From Agrypnia vestita (taxonomy: Eukaryota; Arthropoda; Insecta; Trichoptera; Phryganeidae): a DNA stretch of 64,000 nt. The position numbers were made by a program, and so were the translations under genes. Where the stretch lies: assembly GCA_016648135.1 (NCBI GenBank), contig JADDOH010023059.1, positions 37,653 through 101,652 on the forward strand, read 5' to 3'. The notes below the pieces were generated by a model. That model did no database searches. It was not told where the DNA came from and was given only the letters and a program-made list of their open reading frames with translations. This document shows positions 33,425 to 42,969 of the stretch, in pieces (the first letter of the stretch is position 1; each line of letters opens with the position of its first letter).

Positions 33425-33484
33425 CATTGTTTTAACAGTTGCGTCTGACAAATATAGATGTCAGACACAACCGTTAAATCAATG
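33425..33484 (-). repeat. 60-nt hairpin resembling a miRNA precursor
   Basis: Arms of 26 nt (33425-33450 and 33459-33484) separated by an 8-nt loop. On the minus strand, the sense strand of the phosphatase gene, the pairing is 25 of 26 with two G-U wobbles and one A-A mismatch. On the plus strand the same positions are A-C and C-A mismatches. It lies about 380 bp past the stop of the proximal terminal exon, so it would sit in that isoform's 3' UTR or in the last intron of the other. It could equally be a small palindromic repeat; I recognise no known miRNA. Confidence 0.45.
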
Positions 33485-33861
33485 CAAACTGGTGTATGTT
33501 GCTTGTTTCGTTGATGGAATGTACATATATTTTTTTTTTGTATAGTAAAATAGTTATTCTAATAAGTGTATCATAAAGATTAATGAATTTCATAGAATAC
33601 TATTTGAATGAAATTGTAATGCATTGCCGAACAATAAATGCTGGACCACTAATCAGACTGATACATGCTATAAATATATTAAGAAATAGTTGGGATATAA
33701 TATTACCCAAAAACATGCATTTATAGATTGAGTGTTAGTTGACCAATATACAAAGCGTGCCTAGTATTTTACAGTGATTTACAGACCCAGAACCAAAAGC
33801 CATCTGAGCAAGTACAGACGGGTCACAGAGACCCATCAGACTTGCACAGAAACAATAGGCA

Positions 33862-33938
33862 TCATCTCTCCTTTTCTCCTTGGTGATTAGAATCCACACT
33901 CGTGCTACTTGTGTCCACTGAATCTCCGTTTGATTTGC
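33862..33938 (-). CDS. Ptp10D: Receptor tyrosine phosphatase, proximal alternative terminal exon
   Basis: After acceptor TTGAATTCAG (minus strand) the frame left by the 39.5 kb exon continues as GKSNGDSVDTSSTSVDSNHQ then GEKER and stop. This gives a Ser/Asp-rich tail of 25 residues, quite unlike the acidic DDEGIAESGM end at 30.15 kb. The phase agrees (77 nt: 2 plus 25 codons including stop). The start of the 3' UTR follows, and an AATAAA on the minus strand occurs near 33.30 kb. Whether this exon is really used needs transcript evidence; the coherent frame and low-complexity Ser-rich tail make it plausible. Confidence 0.55.
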
Positions 33939-34839
33939 CTGAATTCAATACATAACCTCACACAGGAGAATGGAAAATTTTTAGATATATAATGAATTAA
34001 GTTGCGAGAAGGGCTGTATTAAGGGAATATAATTATTTGAACCGTTAACCCACTGTCCCTTCCAGCTCGAATCTGGCAGATTGCAGCTACATACCTACTT
34101 AATTAAAATGTAATCCTTAACATTATTATCTATAGGTTTGCATCATTGATAAAGCTTAATGGAATAAAATTATTAATTTGGCATGGAAATAATGAAATTG
34201 TTAAAAGGTTTACTGCATTACCATTACGATTCAGTTAGATTTAGAGTTTTCCCACTACCATATATACAAATGATGTCAATCCATAAATATACACAAAATA
34301 ACATAAAATAAACCTCAGAAGGGGTATAGCTGGTATGTAAAATGTATGATGCACAATTTTGTTTCTTAAAAGTATTTGACTGTAGAAGGCGTGTCTGCAG
34401 CTTTTATCCTTCAAACACGGACATTAGAATTACTTATTACATAGCGCTTCAAAGAAAAATAGCCAAATCCATTTCTCTGTGCACATTTTACTGATAAAAA
34501 CTCACCCACTCAGAGGTAAAACACGCTTCTACAATCTCACAAACTTACCTCAAGAATGAATGAGTACACCCTAATCACTATGATGTTGCTAACCATCTAA
34601 AAATTATCTAATTTTTTGGAAATTTTTTCCAATTAATTTTTTCTTAATCATGTTGAGCAGTATGCAACATGAGACAAAAACATACCATTTATCAAAATGT
34701 AAATGTTAATTGCATTATAAAAATAATTTATTTATTTATATATAATTTATTTAAAAATCAAAGATATTTATATTCATAAGTTTTCAGCAGAAAAAATAAA
34801 AAAACGATAATAATCATTTTAGTCAATTTATACCTAAGG

Positions 34840-35085
34840 ACCAAGATCTCCATGTACCCCTGTGCCGACACTCACCACCGTAATTCCCAGTATATATCTG
34901 GTCAAAATTTACAGTATTTATAATCTACTGATGCAGCTGTTTGATCAATTGAATTAAAGGCTTCAGTAATAAGTCAAGGCATATTTTTATTTTTATGATC
35001 CATGCTAACTTCAGAAACTTTCCTTTTCATTGTACTCCATATCATTTCTATGGAGTTTATATCACAATGGTATGAAGGCAGCTAT
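34840..35085 (-). pseudogene. Tc1-like DDE transposase, C-terminal relic
   Basis: The minus-strand translation, with stops, gives YHCDINSIEMIWSTMKRKVS and then ITEAFNSI. This corresponds to the PPYHCDLNPIELIW block at the third catalytic Asp/Glu in DDE transposases of the Tc1/IS630 group. It ends just before the Tigger-like element at 35115. An N-terminal relic that may come from the same family lies at 55.7 kb. Confidence 0.55.
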
Positions 35086-35460
35086 AAACATGGTCATTCT
35101 GTGCAAATATATTACAGTAAAAGCTCGTTAATACAAACAACTATAATTCGAAATTCGGTATAATTCGAAAAATTTAATGATATTTTATCCCCCTCAAATG
35201 AATTTTCATACAAAATGCTTCCTATAATTCGAAAAAATGGCTAATTCCAAATACGAAAAAAATTTCAGACAAAATTATGAAATTTGACACAAAAGTCATT
35301 TGTGTAAATGTTAACATTTTCTCACCATTTGCTAGTGTTTTTATACCTGCGCTGACGGAAATGACCGAGCACAGGCCTTTGATCATCTATATGACAGTAA
35401 TAAAAGTCATAAAACATCCCCAACTGGCCGGTGACCGCGCGCACAGGGTAAGGCTGTTTA

Positions 35461-36197
35461 AGGGTACGCGCGCACTAGCGGCATAATGTCGCACCGCAGT
35501 GTTGTAACAAAGGCTTTTGAATCGTAGTGCGCGCACTTAGCGGCAAAATAACGCAGCGGCGAAAAATCGGTGAAATGTTACAACTCTCTTGCGGCGCGGC
35601 GGTCAGCGGCAAAAAAACGCATCTTTTTAAAGTCATGACCGCGCGCGCTACGCGCTGTTTCGCTGTACCATATATTTTATGTGAAAGAACAAAGGGCTAC
35701 AAGCAATAATTCTGCTGATCTAGATGAAGATTTTAATATTGAAATGCTAATTACGAAAGTTGAAAGAAGACCACCATTGTATGATATCACTTCAAAAGAA
35801 TATAGTGATAGAAACATTAAACATTTTTGATATAAGGTCCAACTAGTTTTAAAAGTTCATAAAAACATTCTTTATTCATACGATAATATTGGAAGAATTT
35901 TTCGTTAAGTTCACCAAATATTTTAATGAACTGCCCGTAAATGATCAGCGGCATTATGCCGTAGTTCGCGCGCCTGCTGTTTTCGCCGCGCGTCAAAATG
36001 TCGCAGATTTTTTCGCCGCGTGGCGAAAAAACGCTAGTGGGCGCGTACAGTAGCCGGCAAACATCTTGAAATTCTGCGGCGTAGTGGGGGGACGTTTGCG
36101 CATCTACCTTTCTACCAACGAGACCCAAATTTCGTCTTCTGCGCATTCCCCCACTTAGCCAAAGAATTTCATGAAGTTTGCCGGCAACTGTACCCTT
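35461..36197. mobile_element. PIF/Harbinger-like deletion derivative
   Basis: Locally GC-rich insert in the Tigger-like element, with inverted ends AAGGGTAC and GTACCCTT and inner inverted copies GTACGCGCGCACTAGCGG (35464) and CTAGTGGGCGCGTAC (about 36035). It retains the beginnings of the two genes typical of these elements: a MADF-like reading frame on the plus strand and a Harbinger nuclease N-terminus on the minus strand, converging near 35.82 kb. The exact target duplication could not be read. Confidence 0.6.
35702..35830 (+). pseudogene. MADF-domain fragment of a Harbinger element
   Basis: The reading frame ends with FNIEMLITKVERRPPLYDIT then SKEYSDRNIK and stop. The pattern LI..VE..P.LYD......Y.DR is the start of a MADF domain, the Myb/SANT-related DNA-binding module of the second protein in PIF/Harbinger transposons and of some insect transcription regulators. 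Only about 30 residues remain. Its position opposite a nuclease fragment supports the transposon reading. Confidence 0.6.
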
Positions 36198-36227
36198 ATG
36201 ACTGCTGTTTTTATGATATCCCGCCAA
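35817..36227 (-). pseudogene. Harbinger-type nuclease, N-terminal fragment
   Basis: The C-terminal ~30 codons of a 136-codon open frame read FGELNEKFFQYYRMNKECFY then ELLKLVGPYIKN. This matches the start of HARBI1-like nucleases (F...FRM....F..LL..V.P.I). The DDE catalytic part has been deleted. The upstream part of the frame (RRRRN..VGRKVDAQTSPHY) is Arg-rich and could be the real N-terminus or terminal-repeat translation. Confidence 0.6.
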
Positions 36228-36523
36228 AAGACGAGATTAGTTGAAGTTTTGTCGCCGGTTTTGGAGTTTTAAATTGTTACATCATTGTGTTTTATAAAGA
36301 TTGAAAATATATCGCGTGAAAACATTATGTCATTGACTTTTTTTGTGCTTTTATCTGTGATTTCCGTGAAAACTTTCGATATTTTAGTCTCTTCATTTAC
36401 GATTTTAATATATTTTTTGTTATTTGATAAGTGTGAAGAATATTAGACATTTTATTACGTTCACGTGTTAGATTTTAGTTATTTTCGCATTTTATTTTGA
36501 CTAGTGTTTCGTTTCAAATTAAA

Positions 36524-36706
36524 ATGGCGTCAGTTCGCAGCGCGTACAAAACTTTAACTATTTCTATGAAAATGGATTTGATTAAAGACGTGGACAGAAA
36601 AATTGAGAAATAAGGGCAAGATTGCGTAAAATATGGTATCGCCAATTCGACTGTTTCAACAATTCTAAAAAATCGCGCCAAAATTGAAAAGCGCAGTGAA
36701 GTGATG
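36524..36706 (+). pseudogene. CENP-B-type HTH fragment of the Tigger-like element
   Basis: MASVRSAYKTLTISMKMDLI then KDVDRKIEK, a stop, and GQDCVKYGIANSTVSTILKN followed by R. This is the N-terminal helix-turn-helix of Tigger/jerky/CENP-B proteins (L.....K..II...E.G.....A..YGI..STVSTILK). One in-frame stop; no downstream CENPB or DDE domain is detectable. Confidence 0.75.
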
Positions 36707-37708
36707 TACAATATTTGCTGTTTTCATTTTTTCTGTTTTAATATTGAATTGATGTTTCAAGATCACATATCAAAGTAAATTATTTTAATTTTATTGAAAC
36801 AACTGACAAAAATGAATGCAATATTGGCCAAATAAATGTGTTTAAAAATACATGTTAAAAAATGCATTTGTTTGTACACTTGGAAATGTTTAGAAAGTGT
36901 GTTGATGGTTTAAAACCTTCCTACTATATACACTTCCCTAATTCGAAATTCGAATTTTTTTGTTGAATTTCAGTCCCCTGAATTTCGTATTAAAGAGCTT
37001 TTACTGTATTAATTTAATATATTGGTTCAAGTTTATTACTTTTTATAATTTCCAATAGATTGTGACATAGCAACACTAATCTGTAATGGCGGTAATGAAT
37101 TTACAAATGTAATCAAACAGTACAATAGGGGCTTTGCGTACTTTCCTTTCTCTCCCAGATATCACTTTAAATAGTTTTTAGCATGGTGGCAAACAAAAAA
37201 TTTCTAAAAAAACAATCGAAATACTTGTGAACACACAACTGAACAGAATCTGAGAGCTGGTACGTATTCAATATGACATTGTTAGATCCATTTTTATTTA
37301 TTCTACAGATAAGTTTGTAGAGCTGTATGTGCAAACATCTAACCAGCACAAACCGAACAGAAACGCAAACATGTTTTATCAATCTACAAATTAAAATTGC
37401 TTCATAACTTTTCTGTTAATTTCAAATTATGATTTCAAAAGAGGGTATATAGAGATATTACGTTAGGTACAGCTATTGAGTCATTTACACTTTATTTCAA
37501 ACTATAATTTTTTTCATTTGAAGGGAAACGAATCTGATGGCTGCATTACCTCTAGACTGCCATGGTCTTAGTCCCATATTTTCTTCATATTTATTATACT
37601 ATGCAAATTTTAATGTTTTTGGTTAATGTAAAAATAGATTTTCAGTTATAAAAACTTTTTAAAATCATTATTGATTTCTAGTTTCTACATAAGTACAAAT
37701 ATGTAATA

Positions 37709-39296
37709 CAGTAGAATCTCGTTAATTTGAAATTCAAGGGACCCAAAAAAATATAAGTTGTAAAAACATAAAAAAATATCAAATAGCGCATGTCTGCGCG
37801 AAAACTTTTGTACCCTCTATGTGCCGGAGCTCAGATCTGCGCTTCCTAGAAATGCGTATGCGAATTCAACCTATTTTACCTGCGTTTATGGGTTTTTAAA
37901 TCCTCGATTGTATCTCAAGTTTTTGAATGAATGAACGAGTTCTATTTGTCATGTAACCTCATTTTCCGCGCAAACCGAACAAAAAATCATTCCAAATGTC
38001 GTCTTCGAACCGAGCATTAATTGTGTTATTCATCTGTTAAAAAGTGTTATTTTTAAATAAAAAAGTGTTAAAATTAAGTATTTTTATATTCTTTGATATA
38101 TTTAGAACAAAAATAATGAAATACAATATTTTTAGTGATATTGCTTCCATGGTTTTATTCAATAAACATGTGCATACATTTCTGACAGTAAATTTCGTTG
38201 CTTATTTTCATAATTAATGAATAAGTCATTATTGTATAAGTAATTATCGAAATATAAGTAATTATTGAAGTCTCTATATTGAGAAACCAGAAACTGCAAC
38301 TTCTTAGTGATTATTGTTGATTTTTACATGAATATAACCATCACAAAAAAGTGTCTAAAAAACACCAATAGTGCGCGAAATTGCGCGGCAGACAGGGTAC
38401 TTTCTGCGTTACGTACGGCCGGCATCCAACCGGTTAATTCGAAATTTTAGGTACAAAAAAAAAATCCTGATGCAACTGTGAAATTCGCCAGAAATCGTGA
38501 AAAAAAAGCCTTAATTTTGTATAATTTATGCTTATATTTAAAATCATTTTGAAAACGCAAAGATCACGTCTAATACGAAGAGCGTCTCTATTCTATGACA
38601 AGAGCATGCCAGTAGAAAGCATGTGTGTTTGATTAAACCCAGGAACTTTTTTGATTTATTGGTTCACTTTAATTTTCTATTTCAGTTTGCAGAGTTTCAA
38701 TTTTGAACTGGAGTTCCTCTCTATTTTATGACAAGAGCATGCCAGTAATAAGCATGTGTGTTTGATTTAACCCGGGAACTGTTTTGATTTCTTGGTTCAC
38801 TTACACACTGAGTGTGCAAAGTTACAATTTTGAACTAGAGTTCCTCTCTATTCTATGATAAGGGCATGCTACTAATTAGCTTGTGTGTTTGATTGTTAGC
38901 TTTGCTCATAAATGAGCATGCTCAAAATAAGCATGCTAATAATGAGCAAATGTGTACAGTTGTTAGGACATGCTAGTTTTGAGCATGCTAATGAGCATGC
39001 TCAAAATAAGCATATGCATCTGTACCTTAAAGTACCCGATATTGACATTTGTTGTCCTCGCTTGCGGAAAAAAAAGGAATATTTTTTTCAATTTCTTCAA
39101 ATTTCAAAAAAAAATTGAATTACGCAAGCTAAAGTATGTTGATTTATGGAGCAAGGGGCTAAAAAATATTTTGAATTACCAATTACCGGGATTTTCGAAT
39201 TATCGGGGTTAATCTACCATGAAATTCACATTTTGGGACTTACAATTTTAAAAATTTTGAATTATTGTGAATTTCAAATTAACGAGGTTTTTACTG
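37709..39296. mobile_element. Tigger-like non-autonomous element
   Basis: Terminal inverted repeats CAGTAGAATCTCGTTAATTT on the left and, in reverse complement, CAGTAAAAACCTCGTTAATT on the right, both followed by TGAAATTCA-type sequence and flanked by TA (37707-37708, 39297-39298). It is about 1.59 kb with no transposase. The interior holds a GC-richer patch at 37.79-37.98 kb and a tandem array at 38.59-38.96 kb. Confidence 0.75.
38586..39012. repeat. Three ~128-bp tandem units plus GAGCATGCTC repeats
   Basis: Units begin CTCTATTCTATGACAAGAGC (38586), CTCTATTTTATGACAAGAGC (about 38716) and CTCTATTCTATGATAAGGGC (about 38846). Each has a GCATG..AGTA/AATAAGCATGTGTGT middle, and the first two end in TTTTGAACT(G/A)GAGTTC. 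The third runs into a cluster of GAGCATGCTC and AAAATAAGCAT copies up to about 39012. Confidence 0.8.
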
Positions 39297-39508
39297 TACA
39301 TATTAACACATGAAGTTAAAGGAATTAAATTGAAAATATTACAAATATATAGAAAGAGATATATTAAACAAAAAAAAATTAAGTAGAGATATAAGCAATA
39401 AGAAATATCCTAAGATAATAAGACGGTATGTATGTATGCATAGAATGCAGAGTCTGAAGAATGCAGAGCCCATATTCAAAATATATGATACATATATGAA
39501 TTTTTTAC

Positions 39509-39747
39509 CTTCAAAAGCTTGATTATGATGAATCTGGTGCTGGGGTGGTGACTGATTATTGTGGTTCATCTCCTGCCCCTCCAGTACAGCCAGGAGGCAT
39601 TGATGAATACAGATGTACTGTTGCTCCGTCTGCACCATCCACACACGCTCCTTCCGCATATTGTATACAATGCCAAATATGTCCACATATTCGGCGCAAC
39701 CAGCTATCTGCTGGATTATCCTGTCCAGAGTTATAAAGGTGCCGGAC
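39509..39747 (-). CDS. Ptp10D: Receptor tyrosine phosphatase: end of catalytic domain
   Basis: Starts after acceptor GACAG with the base that completes the Arg of HCSAGVGR, then [14 protein letters not shown]. It contains the [18 protein letters not shown] Q-loop stretch (here [19 protein letters not shown]), which in PTPs positions water for phosphoenzyme hydrolysis. After the domain comes a Gln/His/Asn-rich tail ([19 protein letters not shown]). The donor GTAAAA leaves phase 1, which fits both terminal exons. Confidence 0.9.
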
Positions 39748-40175
39748 CTGTCAAATTTTTGACATGTATTGTTCGTATTTAAAAATATTAATTGAGAGTT
39801 TAGATTTCCGACGCCTCTTAATAGAATCATTGTATACAGACAAGTATCGCAAAAATATAATTGGGGTCGGAATATATACACAGTATACTTTCAATAAACG
39901 CCACACAGATATTTAAGTAGGTATCTATAAAGTATATATATTTTTTAAATATGTAATCTGTTTTCGACAAAACAAGTGAAATACATATTAAAAAAAATCT
40001 TTTCCCATGATTCTTGTAGCCAGTGCCGGAAGTGGGATTTTTAAAATAATTAATTGATAATTTCGACTTGACTTACCATAAAACTGAAATACATAAAAAG
40101 GGTATTCTAAGGTTAACAATAATGTCTCTAACTGCAATATTAAACATGTAGGGTATAAAACCAAAGGCAGCAATA
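39748..40175. other. Intron sequence, no element recognised
   Basis: AT-rich intron between the active-site exon and the following exon; the rest of the intron is a mariner element. Confidence 0.4.
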
Positions 40176-41460
40176 TTAGGTCCTTACTTATGAAATTGAC
40201 GTTTAGTATGGGAGGAACATAAAGCCGGTTTTTTTTATTATAATATATTTATTTAATCAAAGTATGTACCATTGCTATCTATGCACTTTTGCCATCTCAT
40301 AGGTAGTTCATCGATCCCTTTACTAAAAAAACCATTCGGACGGGAATCAATAAAATCTTTGAAGGCGGTTTGGACTGCCCCATCGGAGTTGAATTTTTTC
40401 CTTTGCAAGAAGTTATCCAAATTTCGAAAAAAATGGTAATCTGTTGGGGCAAGGTCCGGAGAGTACGGTGGATGTCTTAGACATTCCAATTGAAGCTCCT
40501 CTAATTTGGTAGCCGTCTGTTGTGCAGTGTGTGGTCTAGCGTTATCATGAAGCAGCAGTGGCCTAGAGCGATTAACCAGCCTCGGTTGTTTAGCAGCTAG
40601 CTTTTCCATCATGGTTTGCAGTTGCTGACAATAGACATCTGCCGTAATCGTCTGGCCAGATTTAAGAAAGCTGTAGTGAACGACACCAGCACTAGTCCAC
40701 CAAACGCTCACAAGTAACTTTTTTGGAGTCAATTTTCGCTTGGGGCATGGTTTGGCTGGTTCGGCAGGGTTCAGCCATTGCGATGAGCGCTTCCGATTAT
40801 CGTACAGGATCCACTTTTCATCACAGGTAATGATTCGATTTAAAATCCCTTCATTATTGTGCCGGTTGAGTAATGCAACGCAGCAGTCAACGCGCGTTTG
40901 TTGATTTGCTTCACTCAATTCGTGAGGTACCCACCTTTCAAGCTTTTTCACCTTACCAATTTGCTTCAAGTGGATTAAAACAGTTTTATCACTAACACCG
41001 CAGCCTGCAGCTAACTCGGATGTGGTTTGCGATGGATCCGCTTCCACAATAGCCTTCAATTCTTCATTATCAACTTTGGTCTCCGGCCGTCCACGGGGCT
41101 TGTTCTGCAGGTCGAAATTTCCAGAACGAAAACGTTGGAACCAAAAACGCACTGTGTTTTCTTTTGCGGCACCGTCGCCATACACATCATTAATCCTTCG
41201 AGCCGTTTCTGCAGCACTGGTGCCACGGTGGAACTCGTACTCGTAAATAACGCGATATTTCAAGTTTTTCATTTTGTAAACTGAGTGACGCAAAGAAAAA
41301 AACAATTGAGGAAAAAACAAATGAATTATAATTTTCAAAACACAAATACATGAGTAAATAGCTGTATAAATTTGGATTTGGAATTCCTAACCAAAGAGAA
41401 GATATTTGAGATCAAATTTGCCAGTACGGCAAAACGTCAATTTCATATGTAAGGACCTAA
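40176..41460 (-). mobile_element. Cecropia-type mariner, copy 1 (apparently complete)
   Basis: 1285 bp with inverted ends TTAGGTCCTTAC(T/A)TATGAAA, flanked by TA (40174-40175, 41461-41462). It lies in an intron of the phosphatase gene, same orientation. Both ITRs and the ORF are present; the left ITR has a couple of substitutions relative to the other copies. Confidence 0.95.
40253..41272 (-). CDS. Mariner transposase, copy 1, full length
   Basis: 339 residues from MKNLKYRVIYEYEFHRGTSA. I chose this Met rather than the ORF start 22 codons upstream because those codons translate the 5' leader. The N-terminal part has two helix-turn-helix motifs (TSAAETARRIN and TSELAAGCGVSDKTV) joined by GRP. 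The catalytic triad is D in ITCDEKW, D in LLHDNARPH and D in LAPTDYHFF; the last two are 34 residues apart, giving the mariner signature DD34D. The enzyme cuts and pastes the element at TA sites. Length matches the usual ~340-350 residues and no disabling change is visible, so activity is possible. Confidence 0.9.
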   Translation of the reverse strand: MKNLKYRVIYEYEFHRGTSAAETARRINDVYGDGAAKENTVRFWFQRFRSGNFDLQNKPRGRPETKVDNEELKAIVEADPSQTTSELAAGCGVSDKTVLIHLKQIGKVKKLERWVPHELSEANQQTRVDCCVALLNRHNNEGILNRIITCDEKWILYDNRKRSSQWLNPAEPAKPCPKRKLTPKKLLVSVWWTSAGVVHYSFLKSGQTITADVYCQQLQTMMEKLAAKQPRLVNRSRPLLLHDNARPHTAQQTATKLEELQLECLRHPPYSPDLAPTDYHFFRNLDNFLQRKKFNSDGAVQTAFKDFIDSRPNGFFSKGIDELPMRWQKCIDSNGTYFD

Positions 41461-41481
41461 TATATGTACAAAAAAATTAGA

Positions 41482-41612
41482 ATGCAGTCATCCAGGATTA
41501 CGAATGTATAATGTACTGAATTCGAGATATCATAGGAAACATGATTTTAGAAGGGATAGATATATAAAATCTAGAATTCAGTACATTTAAAATTAGTTAT
41601 CCTCGGTGACTG
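41482..41612. repeat. MITE-like repeat, copy 1
   Basis: Begins ATGCAGTCATCCAGGATTAC and ends in an inverted form, ATCCTCGGTGACTGCAT, with an inner GTACTGAATTC/GAATTCAGTAC pair. The same sequence recurs at 42.0 kb, so two copies bracket the active-site exon. Confidence 0.75.
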
Positions 41613-41682
41613 CATCCCAAATTTTTTTTTGGATATTACTGCCTTTGCTTTTATACCCCACACATAATATAATATACGGTAC

Positions 41683-41846
41683 CTTCCAACACCCGCACTG
41701 CAGTGCACCACAATAGGTCTTTGGTCAGGCCCCACCCTCTCCCGGAATGCTCTGACAAAACGGACTAAGGTTTGTGGTGGATTTGGCACGCCAAAATCTG
41801 GCCATGTAGTGAAATGGAAGTGACGTATGGCACGTTGAGTTTCTCC
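41683..41846 (-). CDS. Ptp10D: Receptor tyrosine phosphatase: active-site exon
   Basis: Reads [20 protein letters not shown] then [20 protein letters not shown] and [12 protein letters not shown], with the Arg codon split into the next exon. WPDFGVP is the WPD loop carrying the general-acid Asp. HCSAGVGR is the P-loop with the nucleophilic Cys and the phosphate-binding Arg. Both are intact, so the domain should be catalytically competent. Acceptor TTTCAG, donor GTACCG (weak-looking beyond GT). The open frame continues on both sides, which is why splice signals, not stops, define the ends. Confidence 0.95.
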
Positions 41847-41998
41847 CTGAAATACAGAAAAATAGTTTTTAGTTTCACATCTTTTCATCATTGTCTTTTT
41901 AAGATCTCCTCAATACGAAATACTCAATTTAATTTTTACACAATTTTTATACAGTTTATTTTTATTTACTATTTTAAAATGTTATATTTCGATCCAAT

Positions 41999-42110
41999 AT
42001 GCAGTCATTGAGGATTACTAATGTATAATGTACTGAATTCGAGATTTCATAGGAAACATGATTTTGGACGGGATAGATATATAAAATCTAGAATTCAGTA
42101 CAGTTTAAAT
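41999..42110. repeat. MITE-like repeat, copy 2
   Basis: ATGCAGTCATTGAGGATTAC followed by the same TAATGTATAATGTACTGAATTCGAGAT stretch (in part) as copy 1 and ending GAATTCAGTACA. About 90% identical over ~95 bp and in the same orientation as copy 1; the right inverted end is missing. Confidence 0.75.
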
Positions 42111-42199
42111 GAAACAGATAACAATTTATTAACTTGCATAAGACATATTATTTTCTCTTAGCACAATATTTTACCCCATACAATAAAGTTTTTCATAAA

Positions 42200-42822
42200 T
42201 CTATACCTATAAAAATCAATGTCTGTCTGTTCTCTATACAAATCCACACCGTTTGTCCGATTCGATTCAAATTTTGCATACTTATGCTTTGGGACCCGGC
42301 GGGTAACATAGGCAACATTTCCCCCCTGTTCTCATACATGCAAATCTGTACCGTTAGATCGATCGGACTCAAAATTTAGAAACTTATTCTTTAGGACTCA
42401 GCGAATAACATAGGCGATATTTCCCCCATTCTCATACCCCTTACCATCCACCTGACATATTTTTGATGCAAATCTGTACCGTTTGACCGATCGGACTCAA
42501 AATTTGGAAACTTATTCTTAAGAACTCGGCGGGTAATGTATGCGACATTTCCCCCTATTCTTTTAACCCTCCTCCTCCGCTGATATATTTTCAATGCAAA
42601 TCTATACCGTTCAACCGATCGGACTCCAAATTTGGAAACTTATTCTTTAGGACTCGGCAGGTAACATAGGCTATATTTCCTCCCTCCCCTTTTACCTTTT
42701 CTCTTATCCTTGATATATTTTAGATGCAAATCTATACTGTTCGAATCAAACCTTTGTTTCCCCCACAAATTTATTTTCAACTTAATCCTTAGCCCGTGCA
42801 ACGCCGGGTACGAACAGCTAGT
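42200..42822. repeat. Helitron-like non-autonomous element (copy 3, opposite orientation)
   Basis: Starts TCTATACCTATAAAAATCAA and ends CGGGTACGAACAGCTAG, with four to five diverged ~110-bp units in between (for example TTCTTTAGGACTC(A/G)GC(G/A)G, CAAATCTGTACCGTT). In this orientation the TC start and the CTAG end after a CCCG..CGGG hairpin fit Helitron ends. No protein-coding capacity. Confidence 0.75.
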
Positions 42823-42969
42823 CTATAAAATAAAAAAAGGTTGAATAGAAAAAAGTTTAAATGAATGATTTTAGTTTTTGAACTTATTGTGTGAGTCAGG
42901 TTTTCGCATAGGTCGTCGACGTATTTATCGTTGATGAAACTAGACCGTCTATTTGCGTTCGAGTCGATC

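Larger units (their letters stand above)
35115..37006 (+). mobile_element. Tigger/pogo-like element with nested Harbinger derivative
   Basis: Terminal inverted repeats CAGTAAAAGCTCGTTAATAC on the left and reverse complement CAGTAAAAGCTCTTTAATAC on the right, both flanked by TA (35113-35114 and 37007-37008). Subterminal AATTCGAAATTCG-type repeats are present at both ends. The remains of a CENP-B-type helix-turn-helix coding region lie at 36524-36706. The DDE catalytic part is missing. Confidence 0.8.

Noticed and set aside
35277..35709. Plus-strand ORFs in the GC-rich patch
   Set aside because: They are translations of Harbinger terminal-repeat sequence; the only credible coding piece is the later MADF-like fragment.
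38912..39212. ORFs over the GAGCATGCTC array
   Set aside because: Met/Leu/Ser repeats produced by tandem palindromic DNA; no protein evidence.
39509..39881. 180-codon ORF at 39339-39881 as one exon
   Set aside because: The first ~45 codons and last ~57 codons are Phe/Leu/Ile-rich intron translations; the splice sites at 39747 and 39509 and the phase of neighbouring exons define the real exon.
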